DNA from: Nitriliruptor sp040882055
GTDB taxonomy: Bacteria > Actinomycetota > Nitriliruptoria > Nitriliruptorales > Nitriliruptoraceae
Assembly (NCBI GenBank): GCA_040882055.1
Contig: JBBECA010000072.1
Location: 1 to 64,000 of the forward strand
Reading direction: 5' to 3'
Length of the DNA: 64,000 bases
Shown: positions 33,079 through 41,862 of the stretch, piece after piece
How the letters are laid out: each line of letters begins with the position of its first letter
Numbering within the stretch: the first letter of the stretch is position 1
Position numbers and translations under genes: made by a program
Notes under the pieces: generated by a model
The model's input: the letters and a program-made list of their open reading frames with translations, nothing else
Told to the model about the DNA's origin: nothing
The model's database searches: none

Positions 33079-34560
33079 GTGAGCGCCGAACCATCCCCGC
33101 CCGTCGACGACGTCACGGGGGGTGTGGGGCGCCGAGGGGGCGACCAGCCGGCGGACCTCGGCAACGACCCCGGTCCGCGGGCCGGTGCTCCGCACCGCGT
33201 GGTGATCGTCGGTGGCGGGTTCGGTGGGCTCAACGCCGCCCGTGAGCTCGCCGGAGCGGCCGACGAGCACGATCTCGAGATCACGCTCGTCGACAAGCGC
33301 AACCACCACACCTTCCAGCCGCTGCTGTACCAGGTGGCCACGGCGGGCCTCCAGCCGCACGACATCGGGATGACCCTGCGGTCCATCCGCGGGGTGCGTC
33401 GGCGCCGCGCGGACGGGCGGCCGACCACGCAGATCCGGCTCGGCGAGGTCGTCGACGTCGAGGACGATGCCGTGGTGCTCGCCGACGGGGCGCGCCTGCC
33501 CTACGACCACCTGATCGTCGCCGCCGGCGGCATCACCAACGACCTCGGGATCGACGGGGTGGCTGAGCACGCGTTCGGGCTCAAGTCGTTGGCCGAGGCG
33601 ACCCAGCTCCGCAACCACCTGCTGCGCCGCTTCGAGGCCGCATCGTCCGACCCGGCGCACCTCGACGACGGGACCCTCACCTTCGTGGTCTCCGGTGGTG
33701 GTCCGACCGGCGTCGAGCTCGCCGGCGCCCTCGCGGAGCTCGTCGATCAGGTGCTGCGCGAGGACCACCCCACCCTCGACCGGTCACACGTGCGCATCGT
33801 GCTGCTCGAGCTGACCGACCGCTTGCTACCGGGCTTCTCGGACCGCTCGCACCGCGAGGCGCTCCACAGCCTCGAGCAGCGTGGGGTCGACGTCCGGCTC
33901 GGCACCGGCGCGGACGCGGCGACGCCCGACGCGGTGGTCCTCACCGACGGCGAGGAGCTGCCTGCTCGGACCCTCATCTGGGCCACGGGGATCGCCGGCG
34001 TCCCGCTCGGTGCGGCGCTCGGCGTCGAGCTCGGTCGGGCGGGGCGGGTCCCGGTGGACGACCACCTCCGCATCGCCCGCGACGACGGGCGGGTCTTCGT
34101 GATCGGCGACCTCGCCGAGGCGATCGGCGACGGCGATCCGCTGCCGCAGGTGGCGCCCGTGGCGATCCAGCAGGGCAAGTACGTGTCCGACCTGATCGTC
34201 CGGCAGCTGGCCGGGGAGCCCGACCCGGGGCCGTTCCGGTACCGGGACAAGGGCAGGATGGCCACGATCGGGCGCACGGACGCGGTGGTCGAGCTGCCGT
34301 TCGGGGTGAAGTTCCACGGCTTCCTCGCCTGGGTGGCCTGGCTGGTGCTCCACCTGCTGTGGTTGGTCGGCTTCCGCAACCGCGTGTCGGTGCTCCTGTC
34401 GTGGGCGTGGAACTACCTGACCTACGACCACGCGGCCCGCGTGCTGATCGACCAGCGCGAGGCCGAGGAGACCGACAGCTCCAAGGGCCGGGTCCGCCGG
34501 TCCTGGGCCGATCGGCAGGAGGACGCGCCGCCGCCGCACGGCAACGCCGGCTCGACCTGA
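33079..34560 (+). CDS. ndh: Type II NADH dehydrogenase (NDH-2)
   Basis: 493-residue FAD enzyme passing electrons from NADH to the quinone pool without pumping protons. FAD-binding RVVIVGGGFGGLNAARELAG starts at about residue 40 after a disordered N-terminus. Further motifs are HHTFQPLLYQVATAGL, the NAD-binding FVVSGGGPTGVELAGAL, VFVIGDLAEAI and APVAIQQGKYV. The C-terminus holds a hydrophobic membrane anchor (FLAWVAWLVLHLLWLVGF). The start is GTG 33079 (GAGGAG 7 nt upstream); a much longer upstream open frame from 30700 is antisense to the PH genes. Confidence 0.93.
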   Translation: MSAEPSPPVDDVTGGVGRRGGDQPADLGNDPGPRAGAPHRVVIVGGGFGGLNAARELAGAADEHDLEITLVDKRNHHTFQPLLYQVATAGLQPHDIGMTLRSIRGVRRRRADGRPTTQIRLGEVVDVEDDAVVLADGARLPYDHLIVAAGGITNDLGIDGVAEHAFGLKSLAEATQLRNHLLRRFEAASSDPAHLDDGTLTFVVSGGGPTGVELAGALAELVDQVLREDHPTLDRSHVRIVLLELTDRLLPGFSDRSHREALHSLEQRGVDVRLGTGADAATPDAVVLTDGEELPARTLIWATGIAGVPLGAALGVELGRAGRVPVDDHLRIARDDGRVFVIGDLAEAIGDGDPLPQVAPVAIQQGKYVSDLIVRQLAGEPDPGPFRYRDKGRMATIGRTDAVVELPFGVKFHGFLAWVAWLVLHLLWLVGFRNRVSVLLSWAWNYLTYDHAARVLIDQREAEETDSSKGRVRRSWADRQEDAPPPHGNAGST

Positions 34561-34612
34561 GGTGGGCGGCCCACGTCCGGCGGGCGGTCCGTGACACCTC
34601 GGCGTGTCGTCG

Positions 34613-34658
34613 GCCACCCGGCGGACGTCAGCCACCCAGCGGACGATGGCCACCCAGG
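34613..34658. repeat. 18-bp imperfect tandem repeat
   Basis: GCCACCCGGCGGACGTCA at 34613-34630, GCCACCCAGCGGACGATG at 34631-34648, and a partial third copy (GCCACCCAGG) to 34658, in the ndh-pcnB spacer. No function is evident. Confidence 0.8.
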
Positions 34659-34774
34659 GTTCCCGTGGACCTCGCTAGCCTCGGCCGCCCTCACCCCGCT
34701 CCCGCCGCACGGACGTTCCGATCGCTGACGCGCTGACCCCGGACCAGGCCGCCGCGCTCGGCGACCTCGTCGAT

Positions 34775-36226
34775 GTGTACCCCGACGCCCGCGAGCTCGG
34801 GGGGCGCTTCGCGGCCGCCGGTCACGAGCTCTACCTCGTCGGCGGCACGGTCCGCGACACGTTGCTCGCCGCGGGCGACGCCTCGCAGCTGACCGAGGTC
34901 GACCTCGACTTCGCGACCTCGGCGCCGCCCGAGGAGACCGAACGGATCGTGCGACCGTGGGCGACGGCCGTGTGGCTGACGGGCGCCGAGTTCGGCACGG
35001 TCAGCTGCCAGCGCGAGTCGGACGATCGGGAGCGACCGACCCGCAGGGTCGAGATCACGACCTTCCGCGCGGACTCGTACACCCCCGGCTCCCGCCACCC
35101 CGAGGTGGTGTACGGCACCGCGGTCGAGGAGGATCTCGCGCGCCGTGACCTGACCGTCAACGCGATGGCCGTCGCGGTCCCCGACTTCCGGTTCGTCGAC
35201 CCGTTCGGTGGCCTGCGGGACCTCCACGCCCGCACCCTGCGCACCCCGATCGATCCGCGCACCTCGTTCAGCGACGATCCCCTGCGGATGGTGCGACTGG
35301 CCCGTTTCGCGGCCGTGCTCGACGCCGAGGTGGACCCGGCCGCCGAGGAGGCGGCGACCGCGATGGCGGATCAGCTCGCGACCGTGTCGGCCGAGCGCAT
35401 CCGTGACGAGCTGGTCAAGCTCGTGGCAGGGGTGGTCCCACGTCGGGGGCTCGAGCTGCTGGTGGCGACCGGCCTGTCGGCGTACGTGCTCCCCGAGCTC
35501 GACGAGCTGCGCGCCTGCGTCGATCCCCAGCACCGTCACAAGGACGTGTGGGCCCACACGCTCGCGGTGCTCGAGCAGGCCATGGACCTCGAGAGCGGGC
35601 TGCCGGACGGCGGACCCGACGTCGTCCTCCGCCTCGCGGCGTTGCTGCACGACGTCGGCAAGCCGGACACCCGTGAGATCCACGGCGACCGGACCGTCAC
35701 CTTCCACCACCACGACGTGGTGGGCGCACGGATGACGCGGCACCGCCTGCGCGAGCTGCGCTTCGACAAGGACACGGTCAAGGACGTCAGCGAGCTGGTG
35801 CGCCTGCACCTGCGCTTCCACACCTTCGCCAGCGGCTGGACCGACGCGGCCGTGCGTCGCTACGTACGTGACGCCGGGCACCTGCTCGAGCGCCTCAACG
35901 CGCTGACCCGCGCCGACGTGACCACCGCCAACGCGCGGAAGGCCGCCCGCATCCAGCGCAACGTCGACCTGCTCGAGGAGCGCATCGGGCTGCTGCGTGA
36001 GCAGGAGGAGCTCGACGCGCTGCGGCCCCCGATCGACGGCAACCGCATCATGGATCACCTCGGGATGCCGCCCGGCCCGCTGGTCGGCCAGGCGTGGAAC
36101 CACCTGCTCGAGCTGCGGATCGACGAGGGCCCGATGGACGAGGACGCGGCGCTCGCCGCGCTCGACGCGTGGTGGGCGGAACGCGAGGAGGCCGCGACCG
36201 ACGGCGACGGCGTGGGCGGCGAGTGA
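34775..36226 (+). CDS. pcnA: CCA tRNA nucleotidyltransferase (HD-containing)
   Basis: Adds or repairs the 3' CCA of tRNAs. 483 residues. The nucleotidyltransferase head has LYLVGGTVRDTLL and DLDFATSAPPEETERIV; the RRDLTVNAMAV and FGGLRDLHARTLRTP motifs follow. The C-terminal part has an HD domain (LAALLHDVGKPDTR) as in actinobacterial enzymes. The start is uncertain: GTG 34775 is used, but in-frame sequence continues upstream (DALTPDQAAALGDLVD) without ATG or GTG, and the true start may be non-canonical (CTG near 34733). It matches pcnA next to mutT4 in mycobacteria. Confidence 0.9.
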   Translation: MYPDARELGGRFAAAGHELYLVGGTVRDTLLAAGDASQLTEVDLDFATSAPPEETERIVRPWATAVWLTGAEFGTVSCQRESDDRERPTRRVEITTFRADSYTPGSRHPEVVYGTAVEEDLARRDLTVNAMAVAVPDFRFVDPFGGLRDLHARTLRTPIDPRTSFSDDPLRMVRLARFAAVLDAEVDPAAEEAATAMADQLATVSAERIRDELVKLVAGVVPRRGLELLVATGLSAYVLPELDELRACVDPQHRHKDVWAHTLAVLEQAMDLESGLPDGGPDVVLRLAALLHDVGKPDTREIHGDRTVTFHHHDVVGARMTRHRLRELRFDKDTVKDVSELVRLHLRFHTFASGWTDAAVRRYVRDAGHLLERLNALTRADVTTANARKAARIQRNVDLLEERIGLLREQEELDALRPPIDGNRIMDHLGMPPGPLVGQAWNHLLELRIDEGPMDEDAALAALDAWWAEREEAATDGDGVGGE

Positions 36227-37074
36227 CCTCGCCTCCGAGCGACGTGGGGCGTGACGACGTCCCACCGCTGCCCGCCTCGTGGCGTTCGCACGCGGACGCG
36301 CCGCTCGAGGTCCCCCCGGTGCCGGCTGCCGACGAGACCGCCTTCTACGTCCCGATCGGGGACTTCCAGGGGGCCGAGTACCGCCGCAACGCCTTCGCTG
36401 TCGGCACCAGCGAGGAGGTCGCTGCCCTCCGTACGGCGCTCGATCTGCGCGCCGGTGCCCGCGTCCTCGACGTCGGCTGCGGTGACGGGCGCCACCTGCG
36501 GGCGCTCGCGCGCGAGGTCGGCACCGCCGGGACCGGCGTCGACGTCTCGCCCGGCCTGATCGACGCCGCCCGTGCCGCCGCGGCCGGGGACGGCGTCGGG
36601 GTGGACCTCGAGGTGGGTGACGCTCGCGACCTCGCCGCGACGCTCGGTGATCGGCACGGCACCTTCGACGTCGCGTGGTCGCTGTGCCAGGGCGGCCTCG
36701 GGACCTCGCCCGCGACGGACCCGGCCGTGCTCGCCGGGCTCGCGGCCGCCGTGCGCCCCGGTGGTGCGGTCGTCGTCACCCTGTTCCACGCGCTGTTCGC
36801 CGCCCGCCACCTCGCGCCGGGTGACGCGTTCGATCCGGTGCACCTCGTCCACCACCAGGTCAGCGAGGTCCACGGCCCCGATCACGCCCGCCGGCGCTTC
36901 GACCTGTGGACCGCGAGCTACACCGTCCGCGATGCGGTCCGCCTCTGCGCCGACGCCGGGCTGCGCGTCGTCGGGGTGCGTGGCGTCGAGCCCGCGGCCT
37001 ACGGACGACGCGCCGACGGCGAGGTCGGGATCGATGACCCCGAGCTGCTCGTGGTGGCTCGTCGGCCGCGCTGA
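36223..37074 (+). CDS. SAM-dependent methyltransferase, class I
   Basis: 283 residues from a GTG that overlaps the CCA-enzyme stop. The SAM-binding core is ARVLDVGCGDGRHLRALA (about residues 78-95), then TGVDVSPGLIDAARAA, VGDARDL and FDVAWSLCQGGLG. The C-terminal substrate half (LFHALFAARHLAPGD, VHHQVSEVHGPDHA) is typical of small-molecule methyltransferases. No specific substrate is indicated by neighbours. Confidence 0.85.
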   Translation: MTSPPSDVGRDDVPPLPASWRSHADAPLEVPPVPAADETAFYVPIGDFQGAEYRRNAFAVGTSEEVAALRTALDLRAGARVLDVGCGDGRHLRALAREVGTAGTGVDVSPGLIDAARAAAAGDGVGVDLEVGDARDLAATLGDRHGTFDVAWSLCQGGLGTSPATDPAVLAGLAAAVRPGGAVVVTLFHALFAARHLAPGDAFDPVHLVHHQVSEVHGPDHARRRFDLWTASYTVRDAVRLCADAGLRVVGVRGVEPAAYGRRADGEVGIDDPELLVVARRPR

Positions 37075-37109
37075 CGATCGGTCGACCTCGCCGGTCGCGG
37101 TCGCCAGCG

Positions 37110-37505
37110 TCAGCGGTGGAGCCGGGTGCGCAGGTCCGGCCACCGGCGGATGACGATGCGCCGGACCGCATCGAGCGGCACCGGCCCCCACGAGCGCGAG
37201 TCGGTGGACGCCGCGGGGTTGTCGCCGAGCACCTCGACCGCGCCCCGATGCGTCGCGCCGAGGCGCTTGACCACGAGGTGATCCGGGTCGGCCGGGTCGG
37301 CGACCACGGCGACCCGGCCGGGGCGGATCCAGGCGCGGCGGGCGGGGACGGTCAGCAGTCGATCACCGGCCCAGAGGGCGGGCTCCATCGAGGCGCCCTG
37401 GACGTCGACCAGGCTGCGGTTGACCACCAGGGCCACGACGTACGCCACCAGCGCGAGCGTGCCGAGGCGCCAGCGCCCGTCGGTGGTGCGTCCGTGATGG
37501 TCCAC
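37110..37505 (-). CDS. sodX: Nickel-SOD maturation peptidase SodX (S26 signal peptidase-like)
   Basis: 131 residues, serine/lysine signal-peptidase fold. One N-terminal helix (LGTLALVAYVVALVV), then the catalytic Ser in QGASMEPALWAGDRLL, the Lys region HLVVKRLGATHRG and GDNPAASTDSRSWGPV, the S26 box. It is divergent from sodN across a 172-base spacer, the standard partner that removes the Ni-SOD leader. Start GTG 37505 with GAGGAGC about 10 nt upstream. Confidence 0.92.
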   Translation of the reverse strand: MDHHGRTTDGRWRLGTLALVAYVVALVVNRSLVDVQGASMEPALWAGDRLLTVPARRAWIRPGRVAVVADPADPDHLVVKRLGATHRGAVEVLGDNPAASTDSRSWGPVPLDAVRRIVIRRWPDLRTRLHR

Positions 37506-37528
37506 GGGGCAGCGCTCCTCGACGGGTC

Positions 37529-37547
37529 GTTGCGAGCGGTTCGCAAC
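37529..37547. promoter_or_regulatory. Nur-like operator in the sodX-sodN spacer
   Basis: GTTGCGA (37529-37535) and TCGCAAC (37541-37547) form an inverted repeat with a 5-base centre. Inner six-base arms TTGCGA-N5-TCGCAA resemble the nickel regulator Nur box tTGCaa-N5-ttGCAA. It is 24 bases from the sodX start and about 130 bases before sodN. Confidence 0.6.
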
Positions 37548-37632
37548 TGAGGCGAGCGTTCGCGGTCAGCGCGCACCCTAGGACCCCGGCCACCCTCGTC
37601 GGATGGGCGGGGTGGGCCGTCCTGGGCGTGAC

Positions 37633-37638
37633 TAGGCT
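37633..37638 (+). promoter_or_regulatory. -10 element of sodN
   Basis: TAGGCT lies 39 bases before the sodN ATG, leaving a leader of about 32 nt that carries the GAGGAG Shine-Dalgarno. Confidence 0.45.
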
Positions 37639-37677
37639 CGGTTCCGACCTTCCGTCGAACACCGAGGAGCACCACCC

Positions 37678-38115
37678 ATGCGCATCTCGACCGTCCTAGG
37701 GGCCCTGAACCCGCTGCGGCCCGTCACCACCGTCGATGCCCACTGCGATCTGATGTGCGGGGTCTACAACCCCGCGCAGGCCCGCATCGAGGCCGAGTCG
37801 GTCCACGAGATCGCCAAGAAGTACCAGGACTCGGACGACGAGACCTTCCGGGCCCGCTGCATCATCATCAAGGAGGAGCGCGCCGAGCTGGTCAAGCACC
37901 ACCTCTCGGTGCTGTGGACCGACTACTTCAAGCCGAACCACCTCGAGGAGTACCCCGACCTCCACGAGAAGTTCTGGCTCGCGATCAAGGCCGCGGGGGA
38001 CGCCAAGAAGACGGTGGACCCGCAGGCGGGCGCCGACCTGTTGGCCAAGATCGACGAGATCTCCGACATCTTCTGGGCGACCAAGGGCGGCAAGCCCGAC
38101 TGGATGACCAAGTAG
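37678..38115 (+). CDS. sodN: Nickel-containing superoxide dismutase
   Basis: Disproportionates superoxide with a Ni centre. 145-residue precursor; the mature enzyme begins HCDLMCGVYNPAQARIEA, the Ni-hook (His1, Cys2, Cys6) being intact. The 21-residue leader must be removed by the divergently encoded SodX. The downstream region (HLSVLWTDYFKPNHLEEY) is family-typical. SD GAGGAG in front of the ATG. A perfect 14-bp hairpin 24 bases after the stop is the likely terminator. Confidence 0.97.
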   Translation: MRISTVLGALNPLRPVTTVDAHCDLMCGVYNPAQARIEAESVHEIAKKYQDSDDETFRARCIIIKEERAELVKHHLSVLWTDYFKPNHLEEYPDLHEKFWLAIKAAGDAKKTVDPQAGADLLAKIDEISDIFWATKGGKPDWMTK

Positions 38116-38138
38116 TCGCACGCCCCCATCCCACACAC

Positions 38139-38168
38139 GAGGGCCGCCGGAGCGCTCCGGCGGCCCTC
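38139..38168 (+). terminator. Hairpin after sodN
   Basis: GAGGGCCGCCGGAG (38139-38152) pairs perfectly with CTCCGGCGGCCCTC (38155-38168), loop CG. No U tract. Confidence 0.75.
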
Positions 38169-38290
38169 GTCGCGTCGCACACGATGCTTCGGCACCTCGT
38201 CGTGCCCGCGTGCCCTCGCGCATCGCCATGGTGTCGGACCGGCGTTGCCGCCGTGTTCGTAGGATGTTGCGCTCGGATGATGTCTGTGCG

Positions 38291-38836
38291 TCAGTCCTCG
38301 CGGATCCCCGGTCGGGCGATCGAGATCGGCGGGACGAAGCTCGCGGCGATCAGCAGCGCACCGAAGGCCAACGGCAGCGTGCCGGGGTCGGCGCCACCAC
38401 CGAGGTACTCGGCGAACGCGTCCGGCTCGATGGTCAGGACCAGCCCGACGATCGCCAACAGCACCCCGATGATGCGCAGGCGTTGTTCCCCGACCGCGCC
38501 GGTGCCGGCCTTCAGCACGAGCACGCCCACCAGGATCCAGACGCCGGCGAACACCGGCGTCGCGGCCTGCGATCCGATGTCCACCACGGGCTCGAACAGC
38601 CCGATGTCGGCGATCCCCGCCCGGGCCAGCGCGACGAGTCCGGCCACCACCATCACGACGCCGACGGTCCAGGCGGCGAGCTGGAGGATGTCGAACCGCA
38701 TGCGCGGCGAGGTCCGGCTCCCGCCGTCACCCTCCCGATCGCCGATGCGGATCAGCTGGGTCTTCGAACGGCCCTCGGCCGCCTCCGCCCGCGCGCGAGC
38801 GGGGGTGACCTGCTGCTGTCGGGTCTCGTCTGCCAC
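38291..38836 (-). CDS. Four-helix membrane protein of unknown function
   Basis: 181 residues from the GTG at 38836 (GAGGAG upstream). A charged N-terminus of about 45 residues is followed by four hydrophobic segments: LQLAAWTVGVVMVVAGLVAL; ATPVFAGVWILVGVLVLKAG; LRIIGVLLAIVGLVLTI; TLPLAFGALLIAASFVPPI. No conserved catalytic motif is visible. The distal end is 122 bases from the sodN terminator, convergent. Confidence 0.75.
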   Translation of the reverse strand: MADETRQQQVTPARARAEAAEGRSKTQLIRIGDREGDGGSRTSPRMRFDILQLAAWTVGVVMVVAGLVALARAGIADIGLFEPVVDIGSQAATPVFAGVWILVGVLVLKAGTGAVGEQRLRIIGVLLAIVGLVLTIEPDAFAEYLGGGADPGTLPLAFGALLIAASFVPPISIARPGIRED

Positions 38837-38941
38837 CGGTGCTCCTCATCCTGCGTGAGCCTGCAGCGCCGTCGCAGGCAGCGGCGCGGGTCCGCGGCTG
38901 CAGGCGCCCTCCGTGAGTCAACGACGACCGGGGGCCGCCGG

Positions 38942-41341
38942 TCACGCCCGTTCGTCCGTCGGCGCTGGCCGGCCGGCTTGCGGCACCGTCCCGGGCACGT
39001 GGAGACCGAGGTGTGCCGCGTGCCAGGCCAGCACGTCGGCGCGCTCGTCGAGCAGCATGGCGACGGGCTTGCCGGCGCCATGCCCGGCCGCCACGTCGAC
39101 GCGCAGCAGCACGGGGGCATCGCCCGCCTGCGCCGCCTGCAGGGCCGCGGCGAACTTGTAGGAGTGGGCGGGGACGACGCGGTCGTCGGTGTCGCCGGTG
39201 GTGACGAGGGTCGCCGGGTAGGCCACGGGCGGCGATCGCAGCGCACGGTGGTAGGGCGACAGCGCGTGCAGCACCGGGAACACCTCCGGGTCGTCCGGTG
39301 AGCCGTAGTCGCTCGTCCAGGCCCACCCGATCGTGAAGCGGTGGAAGCGCAGCAGGTCGAGCACACCGACCTCGGGGACGGCGCTGGCGAACCTCGCCGG
39401 CTCGGCCGTGATGCAGGTGCCGACGAGCAGACCGCCGTTGGACCGCCCCTCGATGCCGAGGTGCGCCGGTGCGGACCAGACCTCGTCGACGGCATCACCG
39501 CTGGCCAGCTCGGGGGAGCTCGGGGCGACGTCGCCGACCACGCCGCGGGTGGCGTGGATCCTCCCGTCGCGATCGTCGCCGGTGAGCCACGCAGCCACCG
39601 CGAGCCCGTCGGCCTCGACGGCGGGACGGTTCGCCCCCCGGCCCGCGTCGTGCCAGGCCCTGCCGAACTCGCCGCCGCCACGCAGGCACGCGACCGCCAG
39701 CAGCCCGCCGGCGTCGACCCACGCCCGCCACGCGGGACGGAACGTCGGCGTCACAGGGATGTCGAACCCGCCGTAGCCCCAGAGCACGGTCGGCACGTCA
39801 CCGGACGGCTCGACGTCGGCACGGTGCACGAGGAAGACCGGCACCCCGACCGTCTCGGCGCCGCGCCCGTCACCGGTGTGCCCGTCGTGGTGGACCACGA
39901 CCTGCTCGGTGACGATCGGGACCGACGGCGCGGGGACCGCGGAGGGGGTGACCAGCCGCGAGGTGCGGGTGACGAGATCGTGGTGCCAGATCTCGTCGGC
40001 GCGGGTGAAGGAGCTGATGCCGACGTGCACGCTCGTGTCCGTGCGGCCTCCCGTCACGGCGGTGACGGTGCTGAAGGGTGGGAGGTCGACGTCGTGGGTG
40101 AAGGCGCCGGTGCGGGCGTCGTGGACCGCCAACCGGGAGGTCGCCTCGTGGAGGGAGGACACCACGAGCCAGGCCGGGTCGCCGGGTTCGTCCCCGCCGA
40201 CCAGGCGCACCGAACCGAGGCGTTGGTCGGACGCGCCGACGAGCTCGCGCCGTGCCGAGGCGTCGGCGAGGTCGATGGCCAGCACGCGGCCCATCGGCGC
40301 GTCGAGGTCGGTGACGACCACCAGCTCGTCGCGGCCGGTGTCGTCGGTGAGCACACCGACCACGTCGTAGCGGGCGTCGTCGTCGTCGAGCAGTGGCTCG
40401 ACCGGCCCGATGTCGACCGTCGCGTCCTCGCCCTCCGCCGTGTGGGAGGGGGTCAACGGCGCGGCGTGGACGCGGTTGGTCGGGTCGGTCCCGCGCCAGA
40501 CGCTCAGCACCAGCCACCGATCCCCGTGGACGACGTGGGGTTGGAAGCCCCACTCCGGGTGGTCGGGCCGCTCGTGCACGACCGGGTCGGGACCGCGGTG
40601 GCCGACCTCGTGCCGCTGCAGCCGTTGGCCGGTGGTACGGGCGGTGACCTCCTCGCCCGCCGCGGGCTGGTCGTAGGCGCCGTAGAGGAACGAGCGCCCG
40701 TCCGGGAGCCAGGTGGCGGAGGTGAACTTCGACCACGGGACACGGTCCTCACGCTCGACCGCCGCGGGAGCACCCGCCGGGTCGAGCAGGTCGACCACGT
40801 GCCAGGTGATCCAGTCCGACCCGGCATCCGAGCGGCCGTAGGTCAGGCGCGCGCCGTCCTCGGTGACGGCCAGCCCCGTCAGCGACGCGGTCCCGTCGGC
40901 GCTCCAGCTGTTCGGGTCGAGCAGCGGGCGCCACCGGTCGTCGTCGGGGAGGGGATCGCCGGGTGTCCCGGTTCGGGCGATCCACAGCACGTCCTGGTCC
41001 TGCTGGCCGTCGCTGCGGAGCTGGAACCACGTGCCGCCGCGGCGCCACGGGACACCTCGTCGCGGGACCGCCCAGGTCCGTTCGAGCAGCTCGCGGAAGG
41101 CGGTCCGGGCGGGGAGTCCGGCGAGGACCGGCGTCGTGGCGGCTCGCTGTGACGCCACCCAGGCGCGCACCTCGGCGTCGGTCGGATCCTCGAGCCAGCG
41201 GTAGGGATCGGCCACCTCGACCCCGTGGAGGGTCTCGACCAGCGGTTCGCGGCGGGTGGTGGGCGGCGTGGACGACAGCGGTGCGCTCCGGAGACGGTGG
41301 CGGCCGACGCTAGCGAGGCGCGCCGGCCGGTCGGGGCGCAC
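38942..41341 (-). CDS. Prolyl oligopeptidase (peptidase S9A)
   Basis: 799 residues. N-terminal LHGVEVADPYRWLEDPTDAE and a beta-propeller, then the alpha/beta hydrolase with TVLWGYGGFDIPVTP, nucleophile GRSNGGLLVG (usual GGSNGG), Asp in TGDTDDRVVP and His in VAAGHGAGKP. About 30 extra residues (DDRDGRIHATRGVVGDVAPS and on) are inserted shortly before the nucleophile. No signal peptide, so cytosolic processing of proline-containing peptides is likely. The start is uncertain: GTG 41341 gives an Arg-rich lead; a TAGCGT box at 41307-41312 and a CTG at 41278 after GGAG suggest a shorter form. Confidence 0.9.
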   Translation of the reverse strand: MRPDRPARLASVGRHRLRSAPLSSTPPTTRREPLVETLHGVEVADPYRWLEDPTDAEVRAWVASQRAATTPVLAGLPARTAFRELLERTWAVPRRGVPWRRGGTWFQLRSDGQQDQDVLWIARTGTPGDPLPDDDRWRPLLDPNSWSADGTASLTGLAVTEDGARLTYGRSDAGSDWITWHVVDLLDPAGAPAAVEREDRVPWSKFTSATWLPDGRSFLYGAYDQPAAGEEVTARTTGQRLQRHEVGHRGPDPVVHERPDHPEWGFQPHVVHGDRWLVLSVWRGTDPTNRVHAAPLTPSHTAEGEDATVDIGPVEPLLDDDDARYDVVGVLTDDTGRDELVVVTDLDAPMGRVLAIDLADASARRELVGASDQRLGSVRLVGGDEPGDPAWLVVSSLHEATSRLAVHDARTGAFTHDVDLPPFSTVTAVTGGRTDTSVHVGISSFTRADEIWHHDLVTRTSRLVTPSAVPAPSVPIVTEQVVVHHDGHTGDGRGAETVGVPVFLVHRADVEPSGDVPTVLWGYGGFDIPVTPTFRPAWRAWVDAGGLLAVACLRGGGEFGRAWHDAGRGANRPAVEADGLAVAAWLTGDDRDGRIHATRGVVGDVAPSSPELASGDAVDEVWSAPAHLGIEGRSNGGLLVGTCITAEPARFASAVPEVGVLDLLRFHRFTIGWAWTSDYGSPDDPEVFPVLHALSPYHRALRSPPVAYPATLVTTGDTDDRVVPAHSYKFAAALQAAQAGDAPVLLRVDVAAGHGAGKPVAMLLDERADVLAWHAAHLGLHVPGTVPQAGRPAPTDERA

Positions 41342-41458
41342 CGTCGGGGGTCGAGTGCCGGTGCGACGAGGAGGGGGCGACGGCGAGCCGCGTCGTCCGT
41401 ACCCTCACTCGGATCGACCGCCACGCGGCGGTCCCGCAGCGAGCGATCAGGAGGGACG

Positions 41459-41833
41459 GTGCGCCGAGGCCGTACCGACTACCGGATGCAGCGGCGAGCC
41501 GTGCTCGCCGAGCTCCGCAACGGGGTCCGATCGCTCGACGAGGCCCGGGACGCTCACCCCGACCTGCTGCGCGCCGCGACCCACATCGGGTCACCCGCCC
41601 GCGAACCGTGCCCGCTCTGCGACGACACCGAGCTGCGGCTCGTCACCTACGTCTTCGACCGCAAGGCGCCGACGAACCGCGGGGGACGCGCCGTGCCTCG
41701 GGAGTCCCTGGCACGCCAGCACGAGCGGTACGGGGACCTCACCGTCTACACCGTCGAGGTCTGCACCGCCTGCCACTGGCACCACCTCGTGGAGTCGTTC
41801 GAGCTGGTGACGCGGGACACCGCCGTCGGCTGA
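41459..41833 (+). CDS. DUF5318 family protein
   Basis: 124 residues, with GTG at 41459 directly after an AGGAGGG Shine-Dalgarno. Two Cys pairs (PCPLCDD, CTACHWHH) probably bind zinc, around a conserved core LRLVTYVFDRKAPTNRGGRA and YTVEVCTACHWHHL. The N-terminus DYRMQRRAVLAELRNG is also family-typical. DUF5318 is widespread in actinobacteria, but its function is unknown. Longer upstream frame (41225) is not supported. Confidence 0.85.
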   Translation: MRRGRTDYRMQRRAVLAELRNGVRSLDEARDAHPDLLRAATHIGSPAREPCPLCDDTELRLVTYVFDRKAPTNRGGRAVPRESLARQHERYGDLTVYTVEVCTACHWHHLVESFELVTRDTAVG

Positions 41834-41862
41834 CACCCCGCAGCCCTCGCTGCCGGTCCCGG

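Noticed and set aside
30700..34560. A 1286-residue open frame across the PH-domain genes and into ndh
   Set aside because: Its first 790 residues are the antisense of the two PH-domain genes; only the part from 33079 (NDH-2) resembles a protein.
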